A stretch of DNA of 64,000 nt from Hydrangea macrophylla. Taxonomy: Eukaryota; Streptophyta; Magnoliopsida; Cornales; Hydrangeaceae. A model generated the notes under the pieces. That model did not search any database. It saw only the letters and a list, made by a program, of their open reading frames with translations, and had not been told where the DNA came from. The stretch covers positions 28,004,501 to 28,068,500 of the forward strand of contig CM066988.1 in assembly GCA_033977485.1 (NCBI GenBank), in the 5' to 3' direction. Position numbers and translations under genes: made by a program. Below, piece by piece: positions 1 through 10,725 of this stretch. Numbering within the stretch: the stretch's first letter is position 1; the number at the start of each line of letters is the position of its first letter.

Positions 1-738
1 ACATAGCCAAACTAGCCCTAGTGTGTATCAAAACGAAGCTCTTACCTCGAGGAGTTCAAATATGAAATCTGGGAGAAAACAAACGGACAGAAGGTCTCCG
101 TTTGACGTCGGAAAGCTCTAAGCTCTATGTATCCCTTTGGCCTCCTTTGGCTTTTAGGTTAGAAAACTTTTTGTAATGAAAATATCTCATGAGTTTCTAT
201 ATATAGACACGACTCTCAGAAATTACCTTTACCTCCCCACATTTTTTCAAAACTCCTAATTAGTCTCCGAAACTTTCTACACAGCTAATTCATAGCTTCA
301 CAAGTGAAACCTAAAAATTAGAAAAGTTTTCGCCTATGTTCCGTATGGGTGCTAAAACGCAAATTTCTAGTGACTTTTCCAAAGTTGCTAATTAGCCAAC
401 CAAATTAGTAGCGTGTTAATTCGTCCCCACAAGGATACTAAAATTAACAACAGAATTAAATTCAAAACCAGAAATAATACAGATAGTAAAATACGCAGGT
501 AAACATTTATTTTCAGATAAGCATTTAAGGTATTCCACAATGACCGTCTCATACTCGGAGAGACGTCACAACAACAAAATACTCATTCTACACAGCCTCA
601 AAGGGTTCTCTAACACAGACACCCAAATCAACTCGTGAGTCAAAACTCATTCACACATGTGCCAAAATGCATAACATAATACATTATCATGCATGACAAT
701 ATAATGAAGTGCAATAACACAAATACGGGTGTTATACA
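1..738 (-). repeat. Relic LTR of the TE-B family (5' half)
   Basis: Read on the minus strand this matches the first ~700 bases of the TE-B LTR (14785 onward) with many substitutions. Shared landmarks are the terminal block with acgggtg (725-732), the TATA-like ctatatataga (about 198-208), the tacctcccc block (about 230) and the tacctcgaggagttcaaat block (about 43-62). The terminus is at 738 (minus-strand TGTATAAC, degenerated from TGTCACAC). The rest lies left of the window. No coding region or primer/purine tract follows at 739, so it is a solo or truncated LTR. Confidence 0.7.
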
Positions 739-883
739 CCAGTGGTCGACGGCGGAGAAGGGTGGCCGGAGATGGTGAGAGGGGAGGATGAGGAAGGTGG
801 TGGGTGGTCGCCGGTGGCAGTGGAAGGGCTGTGACCCTCTCTCTTCTTTCTCCCTCTCTGTCTTCATCTCTCTCTCCAGCAGA

Positions 884-918
<35 letters not shown>

Positions 919-1674
919 GCAGATTTTCCCTGCATATATATATAAAGTGATATGGGTTTGAATTTGAAACCCTGATTTCATGTGGATATATATATATATG
1001 CAGGGGCAGTTTGGTCCTCTAAATAGGTGAGGGATTAATTCTTAAATTGTATTATACTAGGAACTAATTTCTAAAAAAAAGAATGGCTATATTGTACTAT
1101 ATATTAAGTATCCTTATTTTTTTAAAGCTTTAACTTAGTTTCATTTGGTTACTAACTCCATGACTTTAAAATGGTTGCGCATGACTTGTACTGTTGTACA
1201 TAATTTTTTTGGGTATACGTTTGGCTTTTTTCGAGCTTGGCTTTTTTCAAAGCATGGCTTAGTTTCATTGCTTACCAACGCTATAGTTTTCTTCACCTTT
1301 TGTCGAAAATTTTTAAAATAATGGAAAATATTAAATTTATGTTCCTAGCTCATTGTCTCGTGATCTTTATTAGTTTTACAAAAAATTAGGTCAAAATTCC
1401 TAAAAGTAATTATCAAGAGTTCAAAAGTCCAACTTGATTCTTATATAAAGTCTTTTAAAGGAAAAATTTTACATAATATTTATGTATTGTTCAGAGAAAT
1501 TTCATTTAATATTTATATATAATTAGCTTAATAAAAAATCTTATTTATCCTTAACTAAATAAACTGGTATAATGGAATAGCCTATAGCTTTCTTTGGTTA
1601 CCTGTTTTTGTTCTTTTGCTTAGATTCATTTGATTTACATGTACAAGACATGATAGCAAAAGTAAGGCTGTCAC
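739..1674. other. Intergenic, no gene seen
   Basis: The first ~200 bases are relatively GC-rich and contain a pyrimidine microsatellite. The rest is AT-rich with no supported reading frame. A 113-codon minus-strand frame at 640-981 is only the microsatellite read as Arg-Glu repeats. Confidence 0.6.
838..930. repeat. (TC)n microsatellite
   Basis: An imperfect CT-rich tract is followed by an uninterrupted TC run of about 15 units (888-917). The tract is flanked by two copies of ctctctccagcagatttt. Confidence 0.85.
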
Positions 1675-2096
1675 TAGGGGTGGACATGAGTAGAGCCGCT
1701 CAATAATGGCTTGAAGTTCAGCTCGATAAAGGCTAGGCTCAGCTCACTCATTTGAGCTCGTGAACATGATTGATTAAGGCTCGAGAGCAAGTTCGTAAAA
1801 AAACTCATTAATAGGTTTGATAAAGAGCTTGTATAGTGACTTTATATATATATATATATTTATTATAAAACTATGTAATTTTAGAAAAAATATATGACAA
1901 ATCTCGTAAGTGGGCTTGATAAATGATTGATTTATCAACAAATTATATAATTTTAAAGGGCACGTGAAAAAGGTCGTTACAAAGCTCACGATCACTTGAA
2001 AGCTCGGCTCATTTGAGCTCGTAAGCAAGCTCGCGAACTCGTGAGAATGATCGCGACCTCCCGAGCAAACTCGACTCGACTTGTGTCCATCCCTAT
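1675..2096. mobile_element. Small non-autonomous TIR element (hAT-type MITE candidate)
   Basis: The ends are imperfect inverted repeats: taggggtggacatgag at the left, and the complement of cttgtgtccatcccta at the right. The interior is rich in gagctcg/ctcgagc words in both orientations, which are typical of a common plant MITE. No coding capacity and no clean target duplication were identified, so the superfamily is an inference. Confidence 0.5.
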
Positions 2097-2471
2097 ACTA
2101 CTAAGTAATAGTGACTATTGTAAAAAAACAAAAACTGGCTATGTGTACAAATATATACAAATACATACATTAAAAATACACATACTTACATCAAAATATA
2201 ATTTGACCAATAGTTAAGGTTTTTTATTATTATCCTATACTATAAATTATATATACTAATACAATTTTAAATTTACCATAATGAACGAATTCAAGGTCAA
2301 AAAATTTTCTATTCAAGAAAAAATTAATCATAATACAAAGCACCACAATCAAAGATGCTCTAATATAAGTTAATTATTTCAATTTCAATTATGTAACATA
2401 AAGAATCAACATGACACTCCTTTGTGCTAAAATACAACACACTTATATAATTTTGCATTTACCATTATATA
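2097..2471. other. AT-rich intergenic, nothing recognised
   Basis: Low-complexity AT-rich DNA with no supported gene or repeat. Confidence 0.5.
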
Positions 2472-2771
2472 TGTTAAGTTACCAACTACTCCAAAAGCTT
2501 AACCTGTTAGAGAATTGGCCCATTAATGTATATCAAGCTTCAACACCCTCCCTTACGTGCAACCCCGACTTGCACGTGGAGAGCAAACAAACCAAACTCC
2601 ATCTTAGTGGAGACAAATAACAAAGTGCAAATATGCACAACAAAGCGGGGATAGGGAGTCGAACCCAGGACCTCCCACAAACAAGGCTCTGATACCATGT
2701 TAAGTTACCAACTACTCCAAAAGCTTAAGCTGTTAGAGAATGGGCTCAATAATGTATATCAAGCTTCAACA
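2472..2771 (-). mobile_element. TRIM (terminal-repeat retrotransposon in miniature)
   Basis: Two 74-bp direct repeats (2472-2545 and 2698-2771) start TGTTAAG and end CTTCAACA, with only a few differences between them. They enclose 152 bp. Next to the right repeat, ggctctgatacca (2685-2697) is the reverse complement of TGGTATCAGAGCC, the tRNA-Met primer site. Next to the left repeat is ccctccc (2546-2552), a polypurine tract on the minus strand. The element is therefore a complete minus-strand TRIM with no coding capacity. The target duplication appears to be atata, with its right half displaced by the Helitron-like element (see that entry). Confidence 0.85.
2685..2697 (-). promoter_or_regulatory. 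TRIM primer binding site
   Basis: The sequence ggctctgatacca abuts the right LTR. On the minus strand it reads TGGTATCAGAGCC, complementary to the 3' end of plant initiator tRNA-Met. Confidence 0.85.
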
Positions 2772-2774
2772 ATA

Positions 2775-3868
2775 TCTACTATACTATAAAAACGAACAAA
2801 CAAGCACGTCAAAAAATATGAACTTCCGATTTTGCCCTTCACTACAACATAATTACTCACATATCTATCTATACATCGTAAGGATATGTAGATTTGTGTG
2901 AGGGTAAATCTATAATTTTGGACAAATAATTACATTCAAGTCAGCTTTTGAAATTTTATTTAATATAATAATGAGGTTTTAATCAATAATCTTGTGTTTA
3001 ATTACATTTGGGTCAACAAATTTTGGGATATTTATTATTGACTTAAAAAAAAGTCAACAAAAGTGGCTATGTTGGTGTCTATTTACGAATTGGTCACTAA
3101 TATTTACAATTTGGTTAACTTCTTCTCTGAAATGAGATTTTAATCAACAATTTGTGTCTTATTACATTTGGGTCAATAATTTTTGGGATATTTATTATGC
3201 ACTTCATAAAAAGTAAAAAAAAATGGCTATTTTAGTGGTTATTAGGAATTGGTCACTAATATTTACAATTTTCTCAACTTCTTCTCTCAAATTTAGGATT
3301 CATATATTGTAATATGTGTAACTGTATTTAGATCAGCAGGTTTTGGATATTTATTATTCACTTTAAAAAAGTTTTAAAAAGTGGCTATTTTAGTGGCTAT
3401 TTAGGAATTGGTCACTAATTTCACATTTTGGTCAACCTCTTCTCTAAAATTTAAGTTTTGGTATATATAAAATGTCAAACTAAGTGGCTATTTTACTAGC
3501 TATTATGAATTGGTCACTAATATTTATATTTTGGTCAATTTCTTCCCTCCAATTCATGATTTATAGATTGTATTCGAATATCAATGAAGGCCTACAAACG
3601 CATTCATGCCCTTTTTTTTTTTTAGAGGAAATACCCTACTTGTGTCATATATTTTTAGTGGCACTTTATTAGGTACCTTTACTAAAGATTTATAAGATAG
3701 TCAGAATTATCAACTTCTTCCGTAGGAAGAGTTTTGGATTAAATAGTTACATTTACAATTTTCTATTTAACTGTTTTAACATCTTATTATACACTTTTTT
3801 TAACAATCACTTAACCACACGAAACAACACAATTAAATTTGCTGCACAACGCGCTGAGCTCCAACTAG
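2775..3868 (+). mobile_element. Non-autonomous Helitron-like element
   Basis: It begins TCTACTATACTATAAAAACG, a typical plant Helitron 5' end. It ends with ccaactag preceded by a GC-rich imperfect hairpin region (gctgcacaacgcgctgagct), and it sits between A (2774) and T (3869). There is no Rep/helicase frame. Joining 2772-2774 (ata) to 3869-3870 (ta) gives atata, equal to the 5 bases left of the TRIM, so the element seems to have landed inside the TRIM's right target duplication. The local AT-richness keeps this tentative. Confidence 0.55.
2930..3560 (+). repeat. Tandem repeat, period about 159 bp
   Basis: The block tggtcactaa recurs at about 3091, 3250, 3409 and 3511, that is +159, +159 and +102. 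It is accompanied by repeated tggctatttt and tttgggatatttatta blocks. This makes about 3.5 diverged units inside the Helitron-like element, with no coding potential. Confidence 0.75.
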
Positions 3869-3920
3869 TATATATATATGAAAGAGTAAAAGAAATATAA
3901 CGAAATGATGATTTTAAAAG

Positions 3921-4166
3921 TTAAGTACATATAGTTTACCCATATTATGTTAGAAATCAACTTTATTATAATTAGAATTGCTATATTTAGAAAACAATGT
4001 TCATCTTCTATAATTCGTATTATATTACATAGTCAATATGAAATCTTTGGAGTTTCTTTTACTCTATTTTTTTAAGATATTGAAATATATTATAAATAAT
4101 ACAATTGTTCTTTCAAAATTTCTATTGTGAACCTTGAATTCTGAAATTGAAAAACATAAACAAATC
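3921..4166 (+). repeat. Tandem duplication, left copy, segment 1
   Basis: Nearly identical to 23964-24208. It is the first of three pieces of a ~0.5-kb unit; the others are 14739-14784 and 23754-23966. TE-A and TE-B separate the pieces. No gene is seen. Confidence 0.85.
4162..4166. other. TE-A target-site duplication (left)
   Basis: aaatc, repeated at 14734-14738. The uninterrupted copy at 24204-24208 has it once. Confidence 0.9.
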
Positions 4167-4867
4167 TGTCACGCCCCGGAACGGCATAAATAGAGAAAAA
4201 TAAATTTCCTTTATGGGTCCATAGGGAATGACGGGTGAAGTCACATGATTGTCCACACCACGCAGTACTAAGCAACAAGCAGTAATAGTGTAACAAGAAT
4301 GAAGTCTAGGTTCTGATCACAACGTAACATAAAGTCAATAGAAGTTACTAACTATTACATATCAGAGTCTCGAATCAAATATAAAACAGCGGAGGTACGA
4401 ATGTCAAGGCAACATATGCCTGACTACAAAATAGGGTTCTAAAACAGTAAAGACGATTAACTACAATTCTAGTCTAGTCTTCAGTTGGCATAAAGGTAGT
4501 CCTCGGCGTAGTAGTCTTCTTCGGTCTGACCTCCGTCGGGAAAACCCTCCACCGGAACTCCGTCACCGGCATAGTAGTCCTCTCCTGCAGGCCCTTCACC
4601 TGTATAGTCATAACCAGGGTGCGCTGGAACGTAGAAATGTCCAGCGGCATAAACGCCGTCAGCTTAATGAAAGCCGAGTGAGTTAGATACTAACAGGGTA
4701 TCAACTATTGAAGTTATAAACCGTAACCAAGTTAGAGTTCAATAAGGGTAACTCCTTTACATCAAACCGATTATCCGATTACTAATGTCTTACTCATTTT
4801 AAGACCGAAGACACGTCTTGAGGGGAAACAGACTCGACAATAGTTCAACTCTTAACACACCATTGCT

Positions 4868-5190
4868 CATCCACCGCTTTTAAGAACATATGCACAGTTC
4901 ACCGCATGTCATGGATACCACGTTAGTCCATCCCCCGCTTTTAAGAACATATGCACAGTCCACCGCATGTCAGGGATATAACGCTTTAAACAACAGTACA
5001 TCATTCTATGCCACGACTTAGCGACGTCTACCAGTGATCACGGTCCACCGCATGTCATAGACACCTTCGTCTGTCTACCGCTTTTAAGAACATATGATTA
5101 GATCATCTGGCTATCTTAGGGCAAATGGTCCGGTCCACCGCAATCGTAGACACCTTTGTCTGTCTACCGCTTTTAAGAACATATGATCGA
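4868..5190 (-). repeat. Four-copy ccgcttttaagaacatatg repeat in TE-A LTR
   Basis: The 19-mer ccgcttttaagaacatatg occurs four times. Each copy is associated with a nearby (c)caccgca(tgtcat) block. The arrangement is repeated in the other TE-A LTR (about 13173-13495) and in both TE-C LTRs (about 31975-32290 and 40255-40570). The function is unknown; a duplicated LTR enhancer is one possibility. Confidence 0.85.
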
Positions 5191-5511
5191 CCAAAGCCCG
5201 CCCACGCAAGGTTCCCGAATCTTAGCAAACCTACTTAAGTTTAACTCTATTATCGATACATGACAATCCCAATGTGGCCCGACTACTCTGAATGAAATGA
5301 ACGTTAACTCCAAAGGATTCACAACTATTCTGTTATCTAACATTATAAACATTCTCCGTTACTCTTGTTGTTACTACGACCCTACGCTGCATTAACTCGT
5401 TATTATGTCTGTATTACAATAATAAAGCATGCTGGGAAATACTGAACAGTAAATAAACAACTAAACAGTTATTACATTATCTAAACAAGTAAAACAGTAA
5501 ACTGTAACTGC

Positions 5512-5720
5512 CAATCGATTGGTATAGATGTCAATCGATTGGTATAAAAGTGGCATCAATCGATTGGAAGAAGGTTCAATCGATTGGTATAAAAGTAGTG
5601 TCAATCGATTGATAAACATTTCAATCGATTGGATCACAATCCATGTCAATCGATTGCATAAAATGTCAATCGATTGAGACATGAAAGATGTCAATCGATT
5701 GATATAGTGTCAATCGATTG
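5512..5720 (-). repeat. Phased palindrome array (10 x CAATCGATTG)
   Basis: Ten perfect 10-bp palindromes CAATCGATTG start at 5512, 5532, 5557, 5577, 5602, 5622, 5647, 5667, 5692 and 5711. Spacings are 20, 25, 20, 25, 20, 25, 20, 25 and 19. The 10- and 15-bp spacers differ in sequence while the palindromes do not. The role is unknown. Confidence 0.95.
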
Positions 5721-6214
5721 ACACTTCGTCTTCTTCACAGAGAAGACTGCCCAGCAACATATAAACGGGAATACATGGTTTCTTCTCCATTTCTTCATTC
5801 AAAACAAGTTATAACATCAATGTAAGGCTACCAAGTGAGTTTAGAACTCACCTTAGACGTTAAGGGTGTGTTTGGGAATGTGTGTTTGAGCTTTGGAAGC
5901 TCTAATGGTGGTCTTCCTCTCTTCCTCTGCTCTCTGTCTTCTCCCTTCTCTTTCTCCTTCTTTCTGGTCTCCTTCTCTTCTCTCCTTTTCTTTCTCTTTC
6001 AGTCCATCTGTGTGTGTGTGAATAAATATATGTATATATGTGTGTATATATATATATGAGTGTATATATATAACATACACACACAAGACTCTCCCTCTCA
6101 CTCTCTCTGATTTCTGTAAACAGAAATCCGCCCAAAATGGGCTGGTATATATAAGGAGAGAGTGTTCACGTGGCTTCTCCCCAGCCAGAGCAAAAAAATC
6201 TGCCCAGCTGCCTC

Positions 6215-6326
6215 CAATCGATTGACATAAGTGTCAATCGATTGATACAATCAATCGATTGAGATAAAGTTCAATCGATTGGTATCCAAAGCAAGTCAAT
6301 CGATTGAAAAACTTGTCAATCGATTG
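6215..6326 (-). repeat. Second palindrome cluster (6 x CAATCGATTG)
   Basis: Six perfect copies start at 6215, 6235, 6252, 6272, 6297 and 6317 (spacings 20, 17, 20, 25, 20). They lie beside the primary array's LTR TATA-rich stretch. Confidence 0.93.
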
Positions 6327-6429
6327 GTATCCAAATTATACCAAGGGTAAGGCCAAGCTCAAACAAGTATTAAAAGAAACATACAAGGTCTAGTTATATA
6401 ATATATATTACAAAATACAGGGTATTACA

Positions 6430-6445
6430 TCATCCACCACTCACA
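6430..6445 (-). promoter_or_regulatory. TE-A polypurine tract
   Basis: The minus strand reads GTGAGTGGTGGATGA directly before the 3' LTR terminus at 6429. It is moderately purine-rich. The same block lies at 33470-33484 in TE-C. Confidence 0.65.
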
Positions 6446-6480
6446 AAAGATTTCGTCCCCGAAATCCGAAATAAACTGGG

Positions 6481-7599
6481 TTAAAACAAAAATGGAAACT
6501 TCTCTTGCATCTCCGACTCCAGCTCCCATGAAGCTTCTCCTTCGTCGTGGTGCTTCCACTGAACCTTCACTAGCGGAATCTCCTTGTTTCTGAGCTTCTT
6601 CACTCCTCGGTCTAGAATACGCACTGGTCCTTCATTGTATGTCACGTTCTCGTTAACCTCGATATCTTCAAAACTGATCTCGTTTGTTGGGTTATGGGCA
6701 CATTTCCTCAACATGCTGATGTGGAAAACGTTGTGCACTCCTGACATCTTTGGCGGCAACGCAAGTCGATAAGCAACCTTCCCAACACGTTCTAGGATCT
6801 CGAACGGTCCGATGAATCGCGGCGATAGCTTGCCTCTTTTCTGTCCGAATCTGACGATACCTCGAACTGGCGAGACTTTAAGTAGTACATGATCTCCAAC
6901 TGCAAACTCTAGATCTTTCCGTCGCTTGTCGGCATAGCTCTTGTGTCTAGATTGCGCTGTCTTCATCTTCTCTCGTACAATCTGGATCTTTTCGCTGGTT
7001 TCTCGAATCATCTCGGGCCCAAGTAGTTGAGTATCTCCGACTTCGGCCCAACATAGCGGCGATCGGCAAGGTCTTCCATACAAGGCTTCAAACGGTGCCA
7101 TCCCTATGCTCGTGTGGTAGCTGTTGTTGTAGGCAAACTCGATCAAAGGTAGATGCGTCTCCCATGAACTCTCGAATTCAATGACACAGGCTCGCAACAT
7201 ATCCTCCATCACTTGATTGACTCGTTCTGTCTGACCGTCTGTCTGTGGGTGAAAGGCTGAACTTAAATTCAATGAAGTTCCCATTGCTGTCTGAAGGCTC
7301 TTCCAGAATTCTGCGGTAAAGCGTGAATCTCGATTTGAAACTATTGAGACAGGTACACCGTGCAGTCGCACAACTTGCTGCAGATACATCCGGCTCAATC
7401 TTTCAACAGGGTGCGTCATGGTGTAGGCGATAAAATGTGCTGACTTGGTGAGTCGATCCACTATTACCCAAATAGCGTCGTGGTTTTGTTGAGATTTCGG
7501 CAATCCAACCACAAAATCCATGGTGATATGCTCCCATTTCCATTGGGGAATCGGTAGCTGTTGTAGGAGTCCAGGTGGTTTCTGATGCTCCGCCTTCAC
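6481..7599 (-). pseudogene. pol: TE-A integrase core and chromodomain-like C-terminus
   Basis: A 372-residue open segment of the polyprotein, in frame with the segment upstream and separated from it by a nonsense codon at 7618. It starts in the integrase just after the zinc-binding region. ITMDF (about residue 26) carries the first catalytic Asp, and [13 protein letters not shown] carries the Glu. The second Asp, in the usual SDRD motif, is Asn here (VSNRD, codon 7333-7335); TE-C keeps SDRD. The GPF/E-like region ends at about residue 280. The last ~50 residues (ILDRGVKKLRNKEIPLVKVQW...) fit the chromodomain-like tail of Tekay/Del chromoviruses. The true frame continues upstream; the Met at 7599 is not a real start. 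Confidence 0.9.
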
Positions 7600-7617
7600 T
7601 TGTTTGCAAATAAGACA

Positions 7618-10089
7618 TTACGATACATACTCGGCCACTTCTCGCTTCATTCCTTCCCACCAGAAGTTTCTCTTCAAGTCCTTATACATCTTGTTTCCTC
7701 CTGGGTGGACAGTCATCCTTGACTTGTGTGCTTCGTCCAGAATGTTCTTCCTGAGTCCATCGTCATTTGGCACACAGAGTCTACCTTTGCATCTGAGTGC
7801 TCCGTCCGTGCTAATACTCCATATCTCGGGTTCCTTTGCGGACATCTTGGCAAACCATAACTTTAAATCCTCGTTCGACTGTTGAGCTTCCAAGATGCGG
7901 CTGATGAGGGTTGGTTGCACGACAAGACATCCAAAGTGTTGTCCTTCTCCTGATTCCACTGGTCGAAGGTCGAATTCGGCTAACGTCTCCAATGCTCGCC
8001 ATTCTCTAATCAAAATCGAAGCAACCAAAAGGCGCGGCCTCCGGCTCAGAGCGTCGGCTACAACATTTGCTTTACCCGGGTGGTATTGCAAAGAGAAGTC
8101 GTAGTCCTTGAGTAGTTCCATCCATCTCCGTTGTCGCATGTTCAACTCCTTTTGGGAGAACAGGTACCTTAAACTCTTGTGATCTGAGAACAAGTCGAAC
8201 TTTTCTCCATACAAATAGTGTCTCCAAATCTTCAGGGCGAACACGATTGCGGCTAGTTCTAAGTCGTGCGTCGGATAGTTCTTCTCATGCGGCTTCAATT
8301 GTCTTGATCCGTATGCGATGACATTCCCCTCTTGCATTAGCACACAACCAAGTCCTTGGTGTGATGCATCACTATAGATTATGAATTGTTCACCACTCTT
8401 AGGTATCGCAAGTACGGGTGCTGAGGTTAGTCTCTCCTTCAATTCCCGAAATGCATCCTCATGTCTATCAGTCCATTCATACCTCGTCTCCTTCCTAGTC
8501 AGGCTTGTCAACGGTCCTGCGATTCTAGAGAATCCTTCCACAAATTTCCGGTAATACCCAGCCAATCCTAGAAAACTCCTAACTTCGGTCGCGTTGGTTG
8601 GCCTGTTCCAGCTCAAGACTGCATCGATCTTAGATGAGTCTACGGAAATCCCATCCTGTGATATAACATGTCCCAGGAATTTAACTTCCTGAAGCCAAAA
8701 TTCACATTTGCTGAATTTTGCGTATAGACTATTGTCTCTGAGAGTCTGTAGAGCAATTTGTAGATGCTTCTTATGTTCTTCTTCCATCCTTGAATAAATT
8801 AGAATGTCGTCAATGAATACTATAATGAATTGATCCAGATAGGGTCTGAATACTCTATTCATTAGGTCCATGAATACTGCCGGGGCATTAGTCAATCCAA
8901 AAGACATCACTAGAAATTCGTAGTGTCCATATCTCGTCCTGAAGGCAGTTTTTGGTATATCTTTCGGTCGAACTAGCAATTGATGGTATCCTGAACGCAA
9001 ATCGATTTTTGAGAATATCCTTGATCCTTGTAGTTGATCGAACAGGTCGTCTATCCGGGGAAGTGGATACCTATTCTTGATCGTGACCTTGTTCAGCTCC
9101 CTGTAGTCGATACAGAGTCGTAGCTCTCCATCCTTCTTTTTCACAAATAAAACTGGTGCTCCCCAAGGTGATGTACTCGGGCGAACAAAACCTAAATCTT
9201 CGAGTTCCTGAACTTGCTTCTTCAATTCTAGCATTTCTATTGGCGCCATCCGATACGGGGTCTTGGAAATCGGCAACGTTCCTGGTGCTAACTCAATGCA
9301 GAAGTCTATCTCTCTCTTCGGCGGAAGTCCTGAGATACTTCGGAACACATCTTCAAAGTCTTGAATAATGGGGATCTGGTTGATAGTAAGCCCCGTGCTT
9401 GAAGTCTTAATCGTGGCTAGGTAGCTCGTGATAAACATGTCGCTCAACGGTTGGCACTGAAATCTGATCTGCGGGCAACCAGGCGTCGAAAAGACAATGG
9501 TCCGACTAACACAATCCAGGTTAGCGCCATACTTAGTAAGCCAATCCATTCCTAGGATCACGTCGAACTCAGACATTGACAAGACTATCAAGTCTGCTGG
9601 GAGATTCCTATCCTCTAGTGTCAAGGGACAATCCTTGCACACCTTACCTAACTTAACGGATACTCCCAAGGGCGAAACGGCATTAAGGGTCGGCTCAAGT
9701 GCTAGGGGTAGCAAACCCAAATCACGCACCATCTTAATAGCTATAAAAGAACGGGCGGCACCGGTATCAAACAAAGCTCTAACTTGACAGTGAAATAAAA
9801 TGAGTGTACCTTCCAAGTTCTGCTGTTCCTCAGCATTATACCCTGCATTGTCAGGAATGATGGCATTCACCCTAACCTGTCCTTGAGCAGGCGCTCCATA
9901 GTAGCCTCCACGTGGTGCTCGACAATCCTTGCTTATGTGACCAGGCTTGTTACAGTTACAGCAGACGAGGTCATTACGGCGGTTGGTCTTGGGGGCTGTG
10001 CAATACTTTGCAATATGTCCGGGTACTCCACAGTTGAAACATCCATCAGTGTTCTGTCGCTGGGCGACGGGCTGTGCCTGAGGTGGTCC
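7618..10089 (-). pseudogene. pol: TE-A gag C-terminus, protease, RT, RNase H, integrase zinc region
   Basis: An open stretch of 823 codons between nonsense codons at 10090 and 7618. Two CCHC-type zinc-knuckle sequences (about 9930-10060) come first. Numbering from the Met at 9870, protease DTGA follows at ~35, [22 protein letters not shown] at ~257 and the RT active site FIDDILIY at ~352. RNase [12 protein letters not shown] is at ~498, then the start of the integrase HHCC domain ([17 protein letters not shown]). The stop at 7618 replaces a Gln within the zinc-binding region (TE-C reads VSQCLICKQ there). The domain order and the downstream chromodomain identify a chromovirus. Confidence 0.93.
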
Positions 10090-10713
10090 TCACTGTTGAT
10101 TCTGTTGTTGAGGAAAATTAGCTTGGGGATTCCTTGTCCCATCCCATGTGCGCTTAGTTCCCTGATAGTTGTTGGTCTGGGGTTTCCATCCTTGATTGTT
10201 CCTTGATGATTGCGCGGAAAAGTTCCTTGATTGGAAGGTCCTGGGTGGAGGTCGATTCACTTGTGGTCCTTGCACAGGGTAAGCATCCTTCTCCAAACTT
10301 GAAGCAAGACAGACAATCCCTTCAAATGACTGGCCCAGATGGCCTATCATCATGTGCCGGAGGTGTGGGTTGAGTCCTTGGTGGAATCGCTTGACCTTCT
10401 TGGCGGAGGTGTCTATCATGTGCGGAGCGAAACGAGAAAGTCGCTCAAATTGTGTGGTATACTCCCTGACTGTCCAGTTTCCTTGGGTTAGACTCAGAAA
10501 ATTCCTCTCTTGTTGGTCTCTTTCGTCCTCAGGGAAATACTTCTCGAGAAATCGAGTCTTGAATGCTTCCCAAGGCATTCTCCTTGCAGCGTCAATCCCA
10601 ATCGTGGCTCTCTCGGCCTCCCACCAGTCCGCAGCGGAGTAAGTCAGTTGAAATGCGGCTAGACGTCTCTTGTCAAGCTCACTGCACTCCAGGGCTTCAA
10701 AGATTAGCTCCAA
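10090..10713 (-). pseudogene. gag: TE-A gag, central part
   Basis: A 207-residue open segment of the capsid region between nonsense codons at 10726 and 10090. Typical plant gypsy gag features are AADWWEAERATIG, FKTRFLEKYFPEDERDQQERNF, LTQGNWTVREYTTQFERLSRFAP and FHQGLNPHLR. The C-terminal third is rich in Asn, Gln and Pro and leads to the zinc knuckles. The stop at 10090 is TGA where TE-C has an Arg codon. Confidence 0.9.
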
Positions 10714-10725
10714 CTCTCGTATCCA

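Larger units (their letters stand above)
4167..6429 (-). repeat. TE-A 3' LTR
   Basis: 2263 bp, TG...CA bounded, nearly identical to 12472-14733. It contains a four-copy motif block (4868-5190), a palindrome array (5512-5720), a CT-rich tract with a TA/TG microsatellite (5900-6080), a TATA-rich stretch (about 6144-6156) and a second palindrome cluster (6215-6326). Confidence 0.95.

Noticed and set aside
640..981. Minus-strand frame with Arg-Glu repeats
   Set aside because: It is the TC microsatellite and neighbouring CT-rich DNA read in one frame; no gene context.
2467..2697. tRNA gene suggested by the ggctctgatacca segment
   Set aside because: It is the primer binding site complement next to a TRIM LTR; no cloverleaf is present. 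The same applies to the sites near 12452, 16891 and 39517.
5512..5720. Regular array of short repeats resembling a CRISPR array
   Set aside because: Repeats are 10-bp palindromes with 10-15-bp spacers inside plant LTRs; far too short, and no cas genes in a plant genome.
5835..6225. Short frames over the CT-rich and TG/TA tract of the TE-A LTR (also 14141-14529, 32924-33188, 41207-41608)
   Set aside because: Low-complexity translation (Ser/Leu/Phe or Arg/Glu runs, IYI repeats) on both strands; these are LTR sequence, not genes.
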